DNA of 64,000 bases from the NCBI GenBank assembly GCA_030433805.1, contig JARUXA010000003.1, positions 62,001-126,000 on the forward strand, in the 5' to 3' direction. The position numbers were made by a program, and so were the translations under genes. Origin of the DNA: Sphingomonas sp. PsM26. Its GTDB lineage: Bacteria > Pseudomonadota > Alphaproteobacteria > Sphingomonadales > Sphingomonadaceae. Positions 51,745 to 62,561 of this stretch are shown one piece after another (within the stretch, counting starts at the first letter, position 1; each line of letters starts with the position of its first letter). The notes below the pieces were generated by a model. That model had not been told where the DNA came from, did not search any database, and was given only the letters and a program-made list of their open reading frames with translations.

Positions 51745-53301
51745 TCACTCCCACTCGATCGTGCCGGGCGGCTTGCTCGTATAGTCATAGGTCACGCGGT
51801 TCACGCCGCGGACTTCGTTGACGATCCGGGTGGCGACGCGCGGGAGGAAGTCACCCGGGAACTGGAACGCCTGTGCGGTCATCCCGTCGGTCGACGTCAC
51901 CGCACGCAGCGCGAGCACGTAATCATAGGTCCGCCCGTCGCCCATCACCCCGACCGAGCGCACCGGCAGCAGCACCGCAAACGCCTGCCAGATCGCGTCG
52001 TACAGCCCGGCGCGGCGGATCTCGTCGAGATAGACCGCATCCGCCTTGCGCAGAATGTCGCAGCGGTCCTTGGTGACTTCACCCGGAATACGGATCGCCA
52101 GACCCGGCCCCGGGAACGGATGCCGCCCGACGAAGATCTCGGGCAACCCCAGTTCGCGCCCAAGCGCACGGACTTCGTCCTTGAACAGTTCGCGCAGCGG
52201 CTCGACCAGCTGCATCTTCATCCGCGCCGGCAGGCCGCCGACATTGTGATGACTCTTGATCGTCACCGATGGCCCGCCGGTGAAGCTGACGCTTTCGATC
52301 ACGTCCGGATACAGCGTACCCTGCGCGAGGAAGTCCGCCCCGCCGATCGCCTTGGCTTCCGCCTCGAAGATGTCGATGAACGCACCGCCGATGAACTTGC
52401 GCTTCGCCTCGGGGTCGGTGACGCCCGCAAGCCCAGCCATGAACGTTTCCTCGGCGTCGACGTGGACGAGCGGGATGTTGTAATGGTTGCGGAACAGCGT
52501 GACGACCTGGTCCGCTTCGCCACTGCGCATCAGGCCGTGGTCGACGAACACGCACGTCAGCTGCTCGCCGATCGCCTCGTGGATCAGCACCGCCGCGACC
52601 GCCGAATCGACCCCGCCCGACAGACCGCAAATGACCTTGCCGCTGCCGACCTGCGCGCGGATCTCGGCGATCTTTGTCGCGCGGAATTCGGCCATCGTCC
52701 AGTCTCCGCTCAGCCCGCAGACATGCCGCGCGAAGGTCGCGATCAGCTTGGCACCGTCGGGTGTATGGACGACCTCGGGATGGAACTGCATCGCGTAATA
52801 ATGCCGCGCATCGTCCGCGATCACCGCGAAGGGCGCGCCGGGGCTTGCCGCGACCGGACGGAAGCCGGGGGCGAGCTCGGTCACCTTGTCGCCGTGACTC
52901 ATCCACACCTGATGCGACTCGCCCGGCTCCCATGCGCCATCGAACAACGCGCAGGTATCGCGGATCTCGATTACCGCATGGCCAAACTCGCCGCTGTCGC
53001 CGAGCGTCACCGTCCCGCCGAGCTGGTGCATCATCACCTGCTGGCCGTAGCAGATCCCCATGATCGGCACGCCGCTGTCGAGGATCGCCTGCGGAATGCG
53101 CGGGCTGTTCTCGTCGAGCACCGAGGCGGGACTGCCCGAGAGGATCACGCCCTTGGGCTGCATCCGTTCGAACGCATCGGCGGCAGTGGTGAACGGCGCG
53201 ATCTCGCTATAGACCCCCGCTTCGCGCACGCGCCGGGCGATCAACTGAGTCACCTGGCTACCGAAATCGACGATGAGGATGGAGTCGCTGGGATGTGTCA
53301 T
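51745..53301 (-). CDS. guaA: GMP synthase (glutamine-hydrolysing)
   Basis: 518 residues. Converts XMP to GMP. The N-terminal glutaminase has nucleophile Cys in [10 protein letters not shown] and His/Glu in FHPEVVHT. The C-terminal part has the PP-loop [14 protein letters not shown], then the dimerisation domain ending [16 protein letters not shown], the invariant GuaA terminus. ATG 53301 gives [16 protein letters not shown]; longer frames upstream are not family-like. Divergent from the DUF6311 gene. Confidence 0.97.
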   Translation of the reverse strand: MTHPSDSILIVDFGSQVTQLIARRVREAGVYSEIAPFTTAADAFERMQPKGVILSGSPASVLDENSPRIPQAILDSGVPIMGICYGQQVMMHQLGGTVTLGDSGEFGHAVIEIRDTCALFDGAWEPGESHQVWMSHGDKVTELAPGFRPVAASPGAPFAVIADDARHYYAMQFHPEVVHTPDGAKLIATFARHVCGLSGDWTMAEFRATKIAEIRAQVGSGKVICGLSGGVDSAVAAVLIHEAIGEQLTCVFVDHGLMRSGEADQVVTLFRNHYNIPLVHVDAEETFMAGLAGVTDPEAKRKFIGGAFIDIFEAEAKAIGGADFLAQGTLYPDVIESVSFTGGPSVTIKSHHNVGGLPARMKMQLVEPLRELFKDEVRALGRELGLPEIFVGRHPFPGPGLAIRIPGEVTKDRCDILRKADAVYLDEIRRAGLYDAIWQAFAVLLPVRSVGVMGDGRTYDYVLALRAVTSTDGMTAQAFQFPGDFLPRVATRIVNEVRGVNRVTYDYTSKPPGTIEWE

Positions 53302-53436
53302 GCGGCCAGATAGCAGAAGTGCGCCGCGATGCCAGAGTCGCACCGCAAGTTTCGCCGCGCCGCGGAGAAGACCCGCGTGGTTAGCCCCCCGGCCGCGCAT
53401 GTTCCGCAGATCAGTGCGGTTAACACGTCCTACATC

Positions 53437-55110
53437 ATGCCGTGGCACTGGCTTTGTATGCGTTCTTCATTCCGTTTACCGACAGATCTCGCGCTGATCG
53501 TTGTGCTGGCGATCGCGCTGTTCTGGACGTTCTTCAACGTGAACATGCTCGACCCCGGCAATATCGGCTGGCTTTTGCGCGGCACCGACAATGGCGAGAA
53601 TGCGCTTGGGCTGCATGCCTGGCTGAACGACCCCCATGCTGGTCTGTGGCGGACGCAAATGCTGAACGCGCCCGAGGGCGTCGCGTTACTGTTTACCGAC
53701 AGCAATCCCCTGCTGGCGACGATCGTTGCGCCGTTCCGGCACCTGATCGGCCGGGAGTTTCAGGTCGTAGGGCCGTGGCTGTTGGCGTGCCTGATGCTCC
53801 ACCTGGGGTTGGCGCGCGCCTTGCTGGCGCCATATGCGCCGAACCGCTGGATGTTGTGGGCCGGCGTGCTGGTGTTGGCGCTGCTGCCGTCGCTGTATCT
53901 CCGCCAGATCCACGTCAATCTCTGTGCCCATTGGCTGATCCTGTGGGCGCTGTGGATCTACGCCAGTCCGCACCGGGCAAGCGACTGGCGTTGGTGGATT
54001 GCGGTGCTGGTGACCGCCGCGCTGATCCACAGCTATCTGTTGCTAATGGTCGCGGCGATCTGGGGAAGCGCTTTCCTCGAGCGGTTGGCCAACGCCGACG
54101 GGGGCTGGGTAGCGCGCCGACGGCTGCTGGCCGGAGCGGTCGTCGTTATGGTCGCAGTCGGCCTGGTTCTCGGCTTGCTGATCGATCGCGGCGGGTTCGT
54201 TGCGACGGGCACGTTCGGGCGGTTCGGAATGCCCCTGGATGCCCCGTGGAACCCGGCGATCGGGGGTCTGTCGCGGTTCCTGCCGGCGAGCGCGCAAGCG
54301 CCGGACCGGCAACTGGAAGCGTTCCAGTATCTGGGCGCAGGACTGCTGCTCATGATCATCACAATGCCTTTCGCATTGGCGACGACGCGGAATGCCCCCT
54401 CGCCTGCGACCGGACTGCACCGGCGCCTGTGCTGGCTGCTGCCGGCCGGTGCCGTGCTGACCCTCCTCGCTATCTCGCACCGAGTCGATTTCGCGGGGTC
54501 GACCCTGTTCACCCTCCCGCTGTCGCCGCGCGCCCTGGCTGCGCTCGACCCGGTCCGTGCATCGGCGCGGCTGTTCTGGCCCGTTGCCTATGGACTCCTG
54601 TTTGCAGCGATCACGGCGGCCTATCGCCTGCCGATCGCGCAGGGGCGTCTGTTGATGGCCCTGGTGGTGGCGATCCAGCTGCTCGATGTCGGCGGATTGG
54701 CACGGCTCACGCATGCAGAAACCGCTGCGGCGCAAGACCGTACCATCTGGAAGCGAACGACCGATCCGCGTTGGCAAAGCGCCATCGCGAGCGCGCGGGA
54801 CGTCACGATCATGCCACCCGACGCCACGCGGCAACTCGACCTTTTTCAGGAGATCGCTTGGCGGGCGATCGACGCGGGGCGGCCCGTCAGGCTAGTCTAT
54901 GCCGCCCGCACCAACCGTGTGACTGCGGCCCGGCTGATCGCCGAGGAACGCGCCTTTGCTCAAGGGGTTCTCGACCCTCATCGGCTCTACGTTCTTCTAC
55001 CCGATGCGCCGCTACCCCCGGTCGCCCCTGACCGTCTGCTGGTGCTTGACGGCGTACGGGTCATCCTGCCCCTGCGCGATGCGGGGCAGGATGCCCCACG
55101 AGGTCACTGA
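53437..55110 (+). CDS. Polytopic membrane protein, DUF6311-like
   Basis: 557 residues, about 10 hydrophobic helices in the first 430 residues and a soluble tail of some 110. The N-terminal [28 protein letters not shown] and [12 protein letters not shown] match the DUF6311 type of membrane proteins, related to glycosyltransferase-C or polysaccharide-synthesis membrane proteins. ATG 53437 is chosen, 53458 is an alternative; no strong ribosome binding site. The 3' end overlaps the converging prolyl oligopeptidase by 7 bases. Role unknown. Confidence 0.65.
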   Translation: MPWHWLCMRSSFRLPTDLALIVVLAIALFWTFFNVNMLDPGNIGWLLRGTDNGENALGLHAWLNDPHAGLWRTQMLNAPEGVALLFTDSNPLLATIVAPFRHLIGREFQVVGPWLLACLMLHLGLARALLAPYAPNRWMLWAGVLVLALLPSLYLRQIHVNLCAHWLILWALWIYASPHRASDWRWWIAVLVTAALIHSYLLLMVAAIWGSAFLERLANADGGWVARRRLLAGAVVVMVAVGLVLGLLIDRGGFVATGTFGRFGMPLDAPWNPAIGGLSRFLPASAQAPDRQLEAFQYLGAGLLLMIITMPFALATTRNAPSPATGLHRRLCWLLPAGAVLTLLAISHRVDFAGSTLFTLPLSPRALAALDPVRASARLFWPVAYGLLFAAITAAYRLPIAQGRLLMALVVAIQLLDVGGLARLTHAETAAAQDRTIWKRTTDPRWQSAIASARDVTIMPPDATRQLDLFQEIAWRAIDAGRPVRLVYAARTNRVTAARLIAEERAFAQGVLDPHRLYVLLPDAPLPPVAPDRLLVLDGVRVILPLRDAGQDAPRGH

Positions 55111-57233
55111 ACCGGCTTCACCTGCAACCCGGTCCACTTCGCTGCAAACGCCCAGGCATCCGCGGTTTCAGCGATGACCTTGTCGGTCGGCTTGCCCGAT
55201 CCGTGGCCTGCACGGGTCTCGATCCGCACGAGTCGCGGCTTTGGTCCGAGATCGAGCGACTGGAGCATCGCGGTATATTTGAACGTATGCCCGGGCACGA
55301 CGCGGTCATCCGTGTCCGCCGTCTCCGCGAGGATTGCCGGATAGGGCTTGCCCGCGCGGATGTTGTGATAGGGCGAATAGGCGTAGAGCGTCTTGAAGTC
55401 GGCCTCCTTCGACGGATAGCCGTAATCGTCGACCCAATAGCGCCCCGCGGTGAACCGGTCGAAGCGCAGCATGTCCATCACGCCGACCGCGGGGATCGCG
55501 GCGGCAAACAGGTCGGGACGTTGGTTGGTCACCGCGCCGACGAGCAGCCCGCCGTTCGATCCGCCCTGAATCACGAGCTGGTCCTTGCCGGTGATCTTCT
55601 CCGCCTTCAGATATTCGCCCGCTGCGATGAAATCGTCGAACACGTTCTGCTTCTGCGAGAGCCGGCCACCATCGTGCCATGCCTTGCCATACTCGCCACC
55701 CCCGCGAATGTTGGCGACTGCAAGCACCCCGCCCTGTTCGAGCCATGCAAGCCGCGTCGCTGAGAAGGTCGGCGTGACCGAGATGTTGAACCCGCCGTAC
55801 GCGTAGAGCAGCGTTGGGGCCGGACCGGTGACATCCTTGCGGCGCACCACGAACATCGGGACGCGCGTGCCATCCTTCGACGTGTAGAACCGCTGATCGA
55901 CCTGATAGCGCGCCGGGTCGAACGCGACCTTGGGGGCAGCCCACGGCGTCGCCTTCCCGGTCTTGACGTCATAGCGGTAGATCGTCGTAGGCGTCGCGAA
56001 GCTGGTGAAGGCGTAGAACGTCTCGCTGTCGTCCGCATCCCCGCCAAAGCCGCCTACATCGCCGATGCCGGGCAGCGCGACCGTGCCGTCCGCCTTGCCC
56101 TCAAGCGTGAACCGACGGACCTCGCTCTTCACATCCGCCAAATAGGACACGAGCAGCCGCCCGCCAACCAGGTTCGCCCCATCGATCACGTCCTTGCCCT
56201 GCGCGACAATCTCGGTTTCGGGCACTTCGGCCGAACGCGCATAGAGGTTCGTCGCGACGATCCGCCCGCGCGGTGCGCCCTTGTTGGTCACCCAGTAGAA
56301 ATTCCCGCCGACATTACCCGCCAGCGTCCACTCGTTTTCGAGGCCCTTGACGATCGTCCGGGGCGCGGGCTTGGGCGCGGTCAGGTCGATGACGGTGATC
56401 TGATAGCGGTTGTCGGTCCCCTCATGCGTGGTGATGACCAGCCACTTGCCGTCATCCGTCACCTGCGCATTGTGTCCGAGCTTGGGCTGGTCCGGGGTCG
56501 CATAGATCAGCGGATCTGCCGATTGCGGCGTGCCGAGCTTGTGGAAATAGACCTGCTGGTTCTCGTTGAGCGCCTGGAACTTCGAGCCGTCCGCCGGTGC
56601 CGCGAAGCGCGAATAATAGAAGCCCGACCCGTCCTTCGCCCAGGACAGGCCCGAGAACTTGACCCACTCGATCGAGTCCGACACCGCACCGGTCGCGACG
56701 TTGAGCACCTTGACCGTCCGCCAGTCCGTCCCGCCATCCTGCACGGCATACAGTAGCTTCTTGCCGTCTTCCGAGGGGGACCATTCGGCGAGCGCGGTGG
56801 CGCCGTCCTTCGACCAACCATTGGGATCGATCAGCACGCGCCCCTCGCCATCCACGCTGTCGCGCACGTACAACACCGCCTGGTTCTGCAGCCCCGCGTT
56901 GCGGCTGTAGAAATAGCGCCCGCCCTTCTTCACGGGGACGCCAAACCGTTCGTAGTTGAGCAACTGCTTCAACCGCGCAGCGAAGATGTCGCGCCCCGGG
57001 AGCGTGCCGAGATAGGCGTTAGTCACCGCATTCTGGTCGGCGACCCATTTTGCGACCTCTGGGTCGGTCCGGACGTCATTCTCCAGCCAGCGGTAGGGAT
57101 CGGCGACCTTGACGCCGAACTGCTCGTCGACCTGGGGAACGCGGCGCGTTTCGGGATAGTGCATCATGGGAGCCTGTGTCTGCGCGATAGCGGGGGAAGC
57201 CAAGAGAACCGCGAGGATCGGAAAAGGTCGCAT
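55104..57233 (-). CDS. Prolyl oligopeptidase family serine peptidase (S9)
   Basis: 709 residues with an N-terminal signal peptide (RPFPILAVLLASPAIA). Propeller domain (residues about 80-440) gates a C-terminal alpha/beta hydrolase domain: catalytic S559 in QGGSNGGLLVGAV, D in the ADTDDRVVPGH block, H677 in RAGHGSGKP. Cleaves short peptides after proline; the signal suggests the periplasm. It lies after the rplQ terminator, so it is probably transcribed separately. Confidence 0.92.
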   Translation of the reverse strand: MRPFPILAVLLASPAIAQTQAPMMHYPETRRVPQVDEQFGVKVADPYRWLENDVRTDPEVAKWVADQNAVTNAYLGTLPGRDIFAARLKQLLNYERFGVPVKKGGRYFYSRNAGLQNQAVLYVRDSVDGEGRVLIDPNGWSKDGATALAEWSPSEDGKKLLYAVQDGGTDWRTVKVLNVATGAVSDSIEWVKFSGLSWAKDGSGFYYSRFAAPADGSKFQALNENQQVYFHKLGTPQSADPLIYATPDQPKLGHNAQVTDDGKWLVITTHEGTDNRYQITVIDLTAPKPAPRTIVKGLENEWTLAGNVGGNFYWVTNKGAPRGRIVATNLYARSAEVPETEIVAQGKDVIDGANLVGGRLLVSYLADVKSEVRRFTLEGKADGTVALPGIGDVGGFGGDADDSETFYAFTSFATPTTIYRYDVKTGKATPWAAPKVAFDPARYQVDQRFYTSKDGTRVPMFVVRRKDVTGPAPTLLYAYGGFNISVTPTFSATRLAWLEQGGVLAVANIRGGGEYGKAWHDGGRLSQKQNVFDDFIAAGEYLKAEKITGKDQLVIQGGSNGGLLVGAVTNQRPDLFAAAIPAVGVMDMLRFDRFTAGRYWVDDYGYPSKEADFKTLYAYSPYHNIRAGKPYPAILAETADTDDRVVPGHTFKYTAMLQSLDLGPKPRLVRIETRAGHGSGKPTDKVIAETADAWAFAAKWTGLQVKPVQ

Positions 57234-57251
57234 GCAAAGCCCCGAAACGAA

Positions 57252-57288
57252 GAAAGGAGCCGCACTCTGGACGAGTGCGACTCCTTTC
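57252..57288 (-). terminator. Terminator of the alpha operon after rplQ
   Basis: Long hairpin: GAAAGGAG-x-CGCACTC and its reverse complement, 15 bp with one mismatch and a 5-base loop, between the rplQ stop and the start of the S9 peptidase. On the reverse strand the downstream arm ends in CCTTTCTTCG. Confidence 0.8.
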
Positions 57289-57310
57289 TCAATGTCGAAG
57301 AACGGAGGGC

Positions 57311-57733
57311 TTATGCCGCTTCGTCATACTCCTCGCCGGTCATCACCGGGCCCGAGTCCTGGCCCTTGGCGGTGACGTCGCGGTCGACGAATTCGATGAT
57401 CGCCATCGGCGACGCATCCGACAGGCGGATGCCGGCCTTGATGATGCGGGTGTAACCGCCGTTACGACCAGCATAGCGCTCGGCCAGAACGTCGAACAGC
57501 TTGGTCAGCTGCGCATCGTCGAGGAGGCGTGCATGCGCGAGACGACGGTTGGACAGGCCACCCTTCTTCGCAAGCGTGATCATCTTCTCGATGTACGGGC
57601 GCAGTTCCTTCGCCTTGGCAACGGTCGTGGTGATCTGCTCGTGCTTGATGAGCGCGGCGCTCATGTTGCGGAACAGGGCAATGCGGTGAGCCGAGGTCCG
57701 CTGAAGCTTACGGCCGCCTACGCGATGACGCAT
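57311..57733 (-). CDS. rplQ: 50S ribosomal protein L17
   Basis: 140 residues. N-terminus [24 protein letters not shown] and the block [31 protein letters not shown] are diagnostic. End of the alpha operon rpsM-rpsK-rpoA-rplQ. ATG 57733 is the conserved start. The tail after about residue 118 is the usual variable part ([19 protein letters not shown]). Confidence 0.97.
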   Translation of the reverse strand: MRHRVGGRKLQRTSAHRIALFRNMSAALIKHEQITTTVAKAKELRPYIEKMITLAKKGGLSNRRLAHARLLDDAQLTKLFDVLAERYAGRNGGYTRIIKAGIRLSDASPMAIIEFVDRDVTAKGQDSGPVMTGEEYDEAA

Positions 57734-57912
57734 GGTATTTCCTTCGTTCGATAAGGGGCCGTGTGAGGTACCCCAGAGCCGGTGGGGACGGTGGCCCACC
57801 CAAATATCCGTCGCACCCGCGGAGGCGGGAGCCCTAACTGATGCCGGATACGCCGCGACAAAGCCGCGTCGTCGGTCGGACCGAGGTCCGCCGGCCGGGC
57901 TTTCGCCGTCTC

Positions 57913-57934
57913 GGGATTAGCTCGCGCTAATCCC
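57913..57934 (-). other. Hairpin in the rpoA-rplQ spacer
   Basis: GGGATTAGC-TCGC-GCTAATCCC, a perfect 9-bp stem, 8 bases after the rpoA stop. No T-run. The whole gap is 208 bases, unusually long for this operon pair, and also holds other GC-rich dyads. Confidence 0.5.
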
Positions 57935-57941
57935 GTACGGC

Positions 57942-59009
57942 TCAGCCCATAATTTCCTGCTCGAGCTTCTTCGCCATCTCTTCGATGTTCTCGGGCGGCC
58001 AGCCGGGGATTTCCATGCCCAGGCGGAGACCCATGCTCGACAACACTTCCTTGATCTCGTTGAGCGACTTGCGGCCGAAGTTCGGCGTGCGCAGCATCTC
58101 GGCTTCGGTCTTCTGGACCAGATCGCCGATGTAAATGATGTTGTCGTTCTTGAGGCAGTTGGCGCTGCGAACCGAAAGCTCGAGCTCGTCGACCTTCTTG
58201 AGCAGGTAGCGGTTGATCTGCTGCGTATCGCCCGAAACCTCGGTGCCACCAGCGGCAGGCGCTGCCTGACCGATCGGGGCCTGACGCGTCACGCTCGAAT
58301 CGTCGAAGCCGACGAACAGCGCGAGCTGGTCCTGCAGGATGCGACCGGCATAACCGACGGCTTCCTCAGGCGAAACCGTGCCGTCGGTCTCGATCGTCAG
58401 CGTCAGCTTGTCGTAATCGAGCTCCTGCCCGACGCGGGTGTTCTCGACCTTGTAGCTGACCTGCTTGACCGGCGAGTACAAGGCATCAACCGGGATCAGC
58501 CCGATCGGCGCATCGGCCGGACGGTTGGCGACGGCGGGGACATAGCCCTTGCCGACGTCTGCGGTCAGTTCCATGTTCAGCGTCGCGCCATCATCGAGAT
58601 GGCACAGAACGAGCTGCGGGTTCATCACTTCGATGTCGCCCGAAACCGCAATGTCGCCCGCCTTGACCGGACCCGGGCCCGTTGCCGACAGCTGGAGCCG
58701 CTTGGGGCCTTCACCCTGCATGCGCAAAGCAATCTGCTTCACGTTGAGCACGATGTCGGTCACGTCCTCGCGAACGCCCGCCAGCGACGAAAATTCGTGG
58801 AGCACGTTCTCGATCTTGATCGACGTCACCGCCGCGCCCTGCAGCGAAGACAACAAAACGCGCCGCAGCGCGTTGCCGAGCGTCAGGCCGAAACCACGCT
58901 CCAGCGGCTCGGCGATAAAGGTCGCCTTGCGCTTGCCGTCACCGCCGGGCTTCTTTTCGAGACCGGACGGCTTCTTGAGCTCCTGCCAGTTCTTTGCATT
59001 GACGGACAT
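57942..59009 (-). CDS. rpoA: RNA polymerase alpha subunit
   Basis: 355 residues. N-terminal assembly domain: [49 protein letters not shown]-terminal domain: [48 protein letters not shown] for UP elements and activators. It lies in its usual position between rpsK and rplQ. ATG at 59009. Confidence 0.98.
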   Translation of the reverse strand: MSVNAKNWQELKKPSGLEKKPGGDGKRKATFIAEPLERGFGLTLGNALRRVLLSSLQGAAVTSIKIENVLHEFSSLAGVREDVTDIVLNVKQIALRMQGEGPKRLQLSATGPGPVKAGDIAVSGDIEVMNPQLVLCHLDDGATLNMELTADVGKGYVPAVANRPADAPIGLIPVDALYSPVKQVSYKVENTRVGQELDYDKLTLTIETDGTVSPEEAVGYAGRILQDQLALFVGFDDSSVTRQAPIGQAAPAAGGTEVSGDTQQINRYLLKKVDELELSVRSANCLKNDNIIYIGDLVQKTEAEMLRTPNFGRKSLNEIKEVLSSMGLRLGMEIPGWPPENIEEMAKKLEQEIMG

Positions 59010-59103
59010 AGGCTATCCCTTGATTTTGGGTCGGCACGGGCGATGCCGACCAAGTGGGAATCGGACCGTGCAGCGCGATCAACCGCGCACGGCCGAGACG
59101 AAA

Positions 59104-59493
59104 TCAGACGCGGCGACGCTTCGAAGGACGCACGCCGTTGTGCGGGATCGAGGTAACGTCACGGATCGAGGTGATCTGGAAACCGACCGCCTGCAGCGCG
59201 CGAAGCGCCGACTCACGGCCCGAACCCGGGCCCTTCACTTCGACTTCGAGCGTCCGGACGCCGTGCTCGGCGGCCTTCTTGCCCGCGTCTTCCGCTGCGA
59301 CCTGGGCCGCATACGGGGTCGACTTGCGCGAGCCCTTGAAGCCCATTGCGCCAGCCGACGACCACGAGATCGCGTTGCCCTGGGCATCGGTGATCGTGAT
59401 CATGGTGTTGTTGAAGCTTGCGTTCACATGCGCGACACCAGAGGTGATGTTCTTGCGCTCACGCCGCTTAATGCGTTGCGGTTCACGTGCCAT
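59104..59493 (-). CDS. rpsK: 30S ribosomal protein S11
   Basis: 129 residues, complete. [46 protein letters not shown] is the invariant core, ending [10 protein letters not shown]. Fits the rpsM-rpsK-rpoA order. Confidence 0.98.
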   Translation of the reverse strand: MAREPQRIKRRERKNITSGVAHVNASFNNTMITITDAQGNAISWSSAGAMGFKGSRKSTPYAAQVAAEDAGKKAAEHGVRTLEVEVKGPGSGRESALRALQAVGFQITSIRDVTSIPHNGVRPSKRRRV

Positions 59494-59547
59494 TGTCTTG
59501 TCCTAACCCTACTGCAGGAGCGAGCCGCGGTCACCCGCGGCTCAAGC

Positions 59548-59916
59548 TCACTTCTTCTTACCGGCGATCGGCTTTGCCTTGCCCTTGCGGGTGCGCGCAT
59601 TGGTATGCGTGCGCTGGCCGCGAACGGGGAGGCCCTTGCGATGGCGCAGGCCGCGATAGCAGGCCAGATCCATCAGGCGCTTGATGTTCATCGCAACGGT
59701 GCGACGAAGATCACCCTCGACCGTGTAATCGGCGTCGATGGTTTCGCGGATGTGGAGGACTTCCTGGTCGGTCAGGTCCTGCACGCGCGCGGTCATCGGG
59801 ATGCCCAGCTTGGTGACGATTTCCTTGGCCTTGGTGTCTCCAATGCCGTGGATGTAGGTGAGCGCGATAACAACGCGCTTGTTGGTCGGGATGTTGACCC
59901 CGGCGATACGTGCCAT
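59548..59916 (-). CDS. rpsM: 30S ribosomal protein S13
   Basis: 122 residues. [26 protein letters not shown] start and the C-terminal [26 protein letters not shown] are diagnostic. ATG 59916 gives the family N-terminus; a longer frame up to 59964 is not conserved. About 200 bases separate it from the upstream sensor kinase gene, so it should have its own promoter. Confidence 0.98.
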   Translation of the reverse strand: MARIAGVNIPTNKRVVIALTYIHGIGDTKAKEIVTKLGIPMTARVQDLTDQEVLHIRETIDADYTVEGDLRRTVAMNIKRLMDLACYRGLRHRKGLPVRGQRTHTNARTRKGKAKPIAGKKK

Positions 59917-60114
59917 GAACTTGGTTCTCCTGCTCCACGGGACATGCATGGCTGCACATCCCATCTCATCGCGTTGCGTTACCGAACTCCGTGCCTAGCC
60001 GCGAAACGCAACATACCGACGAGCGCACGCATGCGCCGCCGGAGACCGGTGGTTTGGAATGCTGGGCTGGTAAAGATCGACTCGCCGCCTGTCAAGCACA
60101 CGTGAGCCGTCTGC

Positions 60115-61461
60115 CTAGCGAGAGATGGGAACCACGATCGCGGCAATCAAGCCGGGCGCATTGTCCTGCAGTTCGACTCGCCCGTCATGCAACCGCGCGA
60201 CCGCTTCGACCAGCGCCATGCCGAGCCCTGCCCCCGGCAAGCTCCGCGCCCGGTCAAGCCGACCGAATCGCCGCAGGGCCTCCGCGCGATCCGCTTCGGC
60301 GATGCCGGGGCCGCGATCCTCGACCTGGAAGCGTGCTTCATTGTCGCGAAGCGCAAGCCGCAGCACGATCTCCCCGCCCTGCACCGCATGGCGCAGCGCA
60401 TTGTCGATCAGATTGGCGATCGCCTGAGTCATCAACTCGCGGTGGAGCGTGATCTGCGGCAGCACAGGCGCGACGATCGCCTCGAACCGCATGCCTTCAT
60501 CCTCGACTACGGGCGCGTACAGATCGGCGATTTCCTCGACCAGCGTCGCCGGGTCGATCCGCGCGAGCCGGTCGCGCGACACGCTTTCCGCGCGCGTGAT
60601 CTCGATCATCGTCGACAGCATCCGCATCACCAGATCGGTCTCGATCAGCAGTCCGCCCATCGCCGCCTCGCGTTGCGCAGGGTCCGCCTGGAGCACCGCC
60701 GCCTCGGCCTTGGCGCGCAACCGCGCGAGCGGCGAGCGCAGGTCGTGCGCCAGCCCGTCGGTGACGATCCTGAGCTCGCTCATCAACCGCTCGGTCTTGT
60801 CGAGCATCGCGTTGAGGCGAACGGCGAGCCGGTCGAACGCATCCCCGCTCGCGGCATTGCCGACGCGCCGCGACAGATCGCCCGCCGCGACGCCCTCGAT
60901 CACGTCCGCGACTCGATCGAGCCGACGTCCGACATAGCGCGTGACGACCAGCCCCCCGCCGACCCCCAGCGCCAGCGACAGCAGCATCGCGGCCGCAAGC
61001 CCGCGTTCGATCCCGCGCTGCTCGGCATCCCAGTCATCGAGGACACGCCCGCTCACGAGACGATAGGGCCCGATCTGGCGGACCGCATAGCCGACCTCGC
61101 GGTCCGCCCAAGGCGATCCGATCGCGCGGATTCGGAAACCGAGATTGGGCCAGCGCGCGAATCCGTCGAGTTCGGGGCCGACCCCGGCGATCAGCCGGCC
61201 ATCCCGCGCGATCACCGCGACGATCCGCGACACATCGCCCGGGGTCCGCGCCTCACGGATCGTGCGACCCAGCGCGGGGAGACCGCCGCTGCGATAGACC
61301 GCGATCAGCGCGTCGGATTGTTCGATCGTGTCGCGGCGCAATTCGTCGATCGCATCGTCGCGCACCACTTTCCACACGAAGGCGACGAGCACGAGATTGG
61401 AGACCAACGCCAGCAGGATCGACAGCAGCGCGATCCGCGCTGTGACCGACAGCCAGATCAA
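60115..61461 (-). CDS. Sensor histidine kinase (HAMP, EnvZ-like)
   Basis: 448 residues. Membrane helices at about 8-31 and 155-175 with a periplasmic loop of some 120 residues. HAMP domain follows (RRLDRVADVIEGVAAGDLSRRV). H-box DGLAHDLRSPLARLR with phospho-acceptor H239; ATP domain with N-box ANLIDNALRHA, GPGIAEADR and GAGLGMALVEAV. Overlaps the response regulator stop (ATGA), so the pair is translationally coupled. Ligand unknown. Confidence 0.93.
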   Translation of the reverse strand: MIWLSVTARIALLSILLALVSNLVLVAFVWKVVRDDAIDELRRDTIEQSDALIAVYRSGGLPALGRTIREARTPGDVSRIVAVIARDGRLIAGVGPELDGFARWPNLGFRIRAIGSPWADREVGYAVRQIGPYRLVSGRVLDDWDAEQRGIERGLAAAMLLSLALGVGGGLVVTRYVGRRLDRVADVIEGVAAGDLSRRVGNAASGDAFDRLAVRLNAMLDKTERLMSELRIVTDGLAHDLRSPLARLRAKAEAAVLQADPAQREAAMGGLLIETDLVMRMLSTMIEITRAESVSRDRLARIDPATLVEEIADLYAPVVEDEGMRFEAIVAPVLPQITLHRELMTQAIANLIDNALRHAVQGGEIVLRLALRDNEARFQVEDRGPGIAEADRAEALRRFGRLDRARSLPGAGLGMALVEAVARLHDGRVELQDNAPGLIAAIVVPISR

Positions 61462-62159
61462 GGCTCGACCGACAACCGATACCCGGCGCCACGCACCGTA
61501 TGCAGGATCGGCGCGGGGAAGCCGTCTTCGATCTTGCGCCGCAACCGACCGATATGGACGTCGACCACGTTGGACCCCGGATCGAAGTGATAATTCCAGA
61601 TCTTCTCGAGCATCATCGTGCGCGTCACCACCTGCCCCGCATGGCGGGCAAGATATTCGAGCAGGTTGAACTCGCGTGCGCCAAGCGAAATCGCTCTGCC
61701 CTGCCGCGCGACGGTACGGGCGAGCAAATCGATCTCGAGGTCACCGACCGAGAGGCGAGTCGTCTGCCCCTCTGCTGCGTTTCGGTCGACGCGGCGGAAG
61801 ATCGCATCGATTCGCGCGGTCAGTTCAGCAAAGGAGAAGGGTTTGACGAGATAATCGTCCGCGCCCGCATTCAAGCCATCAATCCGGTCGTCGACCGTCC
61901 CGAGCGCGGACAGCACCAGCGTCGGTGTGCTGACCCCCGCCGCGCGGATCGCCCCCAGCATCGCGAGCCCGTTGAGGCCCGGCAACATGCGGTCGGCGAT
62001 GATCAGGTCGAAGATCCCCTCACTCGCGAGGAACAGGCCGTCACGGCCATCGGCGCAGGTCTCGACGGCATAGCCGGCTTGGGCCAGGCCTTTTGCGAGG
62101 TAGGCGGCGGTCGAGCTATCGTCTTCGACAATCAGAATCTTGCGGGTCACAGGCGGCAT
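61458..62159 (-). CDS. OmpR/PhoB-family response regulator
   Basis: 233 residues. Receiver: ILIVEDD start, phospho-acceptor D56 in IIADRMLPG, Lys in DYLVKPFSF. C-terminal winged helix of the OmpR type: ISLGAREFNLLEYLARHAGQVVTRTMMLEKIW...NVVDVHIGRLRRKIE. ATG 62159 gives a normal N-terminus; the longer open frame to 62231 adds no known sequence. Partner is the kinase that follows. The pair separates adk from rpsM. Confidence 0.94.
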   Translation of the reverse strand: MPPVTRKILIVEDDSSTAAYLAKGLAQAGYAVETCADGRDGLFLASEGIFDLIIADRMLPGLNGLAMLGAIRAAGVSTPTLVLSALGTVDDRIDGLNAGADDYLVKPFSFAELTARIDAIFRRVDRNAAEGQTTRLSVGDLEIDLLARTVARQGRAISLGAREFNLLEYLARHAGQVVTRTMMLEKIWNYHFDPGSNVVDVHIGRLRRKIEDGFPAPILHTVRGAGYRLSVEP

Positions 62160-62325
62160 TCCGGGCGGTTTCCTCATGCCTAGAATGAAATGAGGCCGAC
62201 GGAAAGCAAGCCTTCCGCCGGCCACCGACACCCCCGGGAGTGCGAGTGCCGATCTCGGTAATCATTTCCGGCCGCGTGCATCGGCCACGGGGGAATGTTT
62301 GCACCGGATTGCCTGCGCGATCCGG

Positions 62326-62350
62326 TGACATTGGGATGACGAAAATGTCA
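62326..62350. promoter_or_regulatory. Inverted repeat upstream of the response regulator
   Basis: TGACATT (62326-62332) and AATGTCA (62344-62350) form a dyad with an 11-base centre, about 170 bases upstream of the response-regulator ATG. Candidate operator or self-regulation site; no consensus is known. Confidence 0.3.
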
Positions 62351-62390
62351 TGGTTTTTGGTTCGTGCGGGGGCGCCGTACGCCCTCTGGC

Positions 62391-62479
62391 GTCATGCTGA
62401 ACTTGTTTCAGCATCCACCGCTCAACGGGCTTAGACCGGACTCGGGGACGGCTGGATCCTGAAACGAGTTCAGGATGAC
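62391..62479. repeat. Second-family palindromic doublet
   Basis: Left arm 62391-62416 (GTCATGCTGAACTTGTTTCA...), right arm 62454-62479 as an inverted near-copy (...CTGAAACGAGTTCAGGATGAC). Each arm is a palindrome around TTG or CGA. It occupies part of the 402-base gap between adk and the response-regulator gene. The rest of that gap (62160-62390 and 62480-62561) holds no gene I can support, only the dyad at 62326-62350 and GC-rich leader. A repeat of this type is widespread in Alphaproteobacteria to my knowledge. Confidence 0.75.
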
Positions 62480-62561
62480 GGAAGTGGGGCGGGGCCGGCG
62501 CATGATCACGGCGCAGCCAAGCCGCAACGTGCTAGCCGCAGCTAGAACGCCCCCTCAGCCC

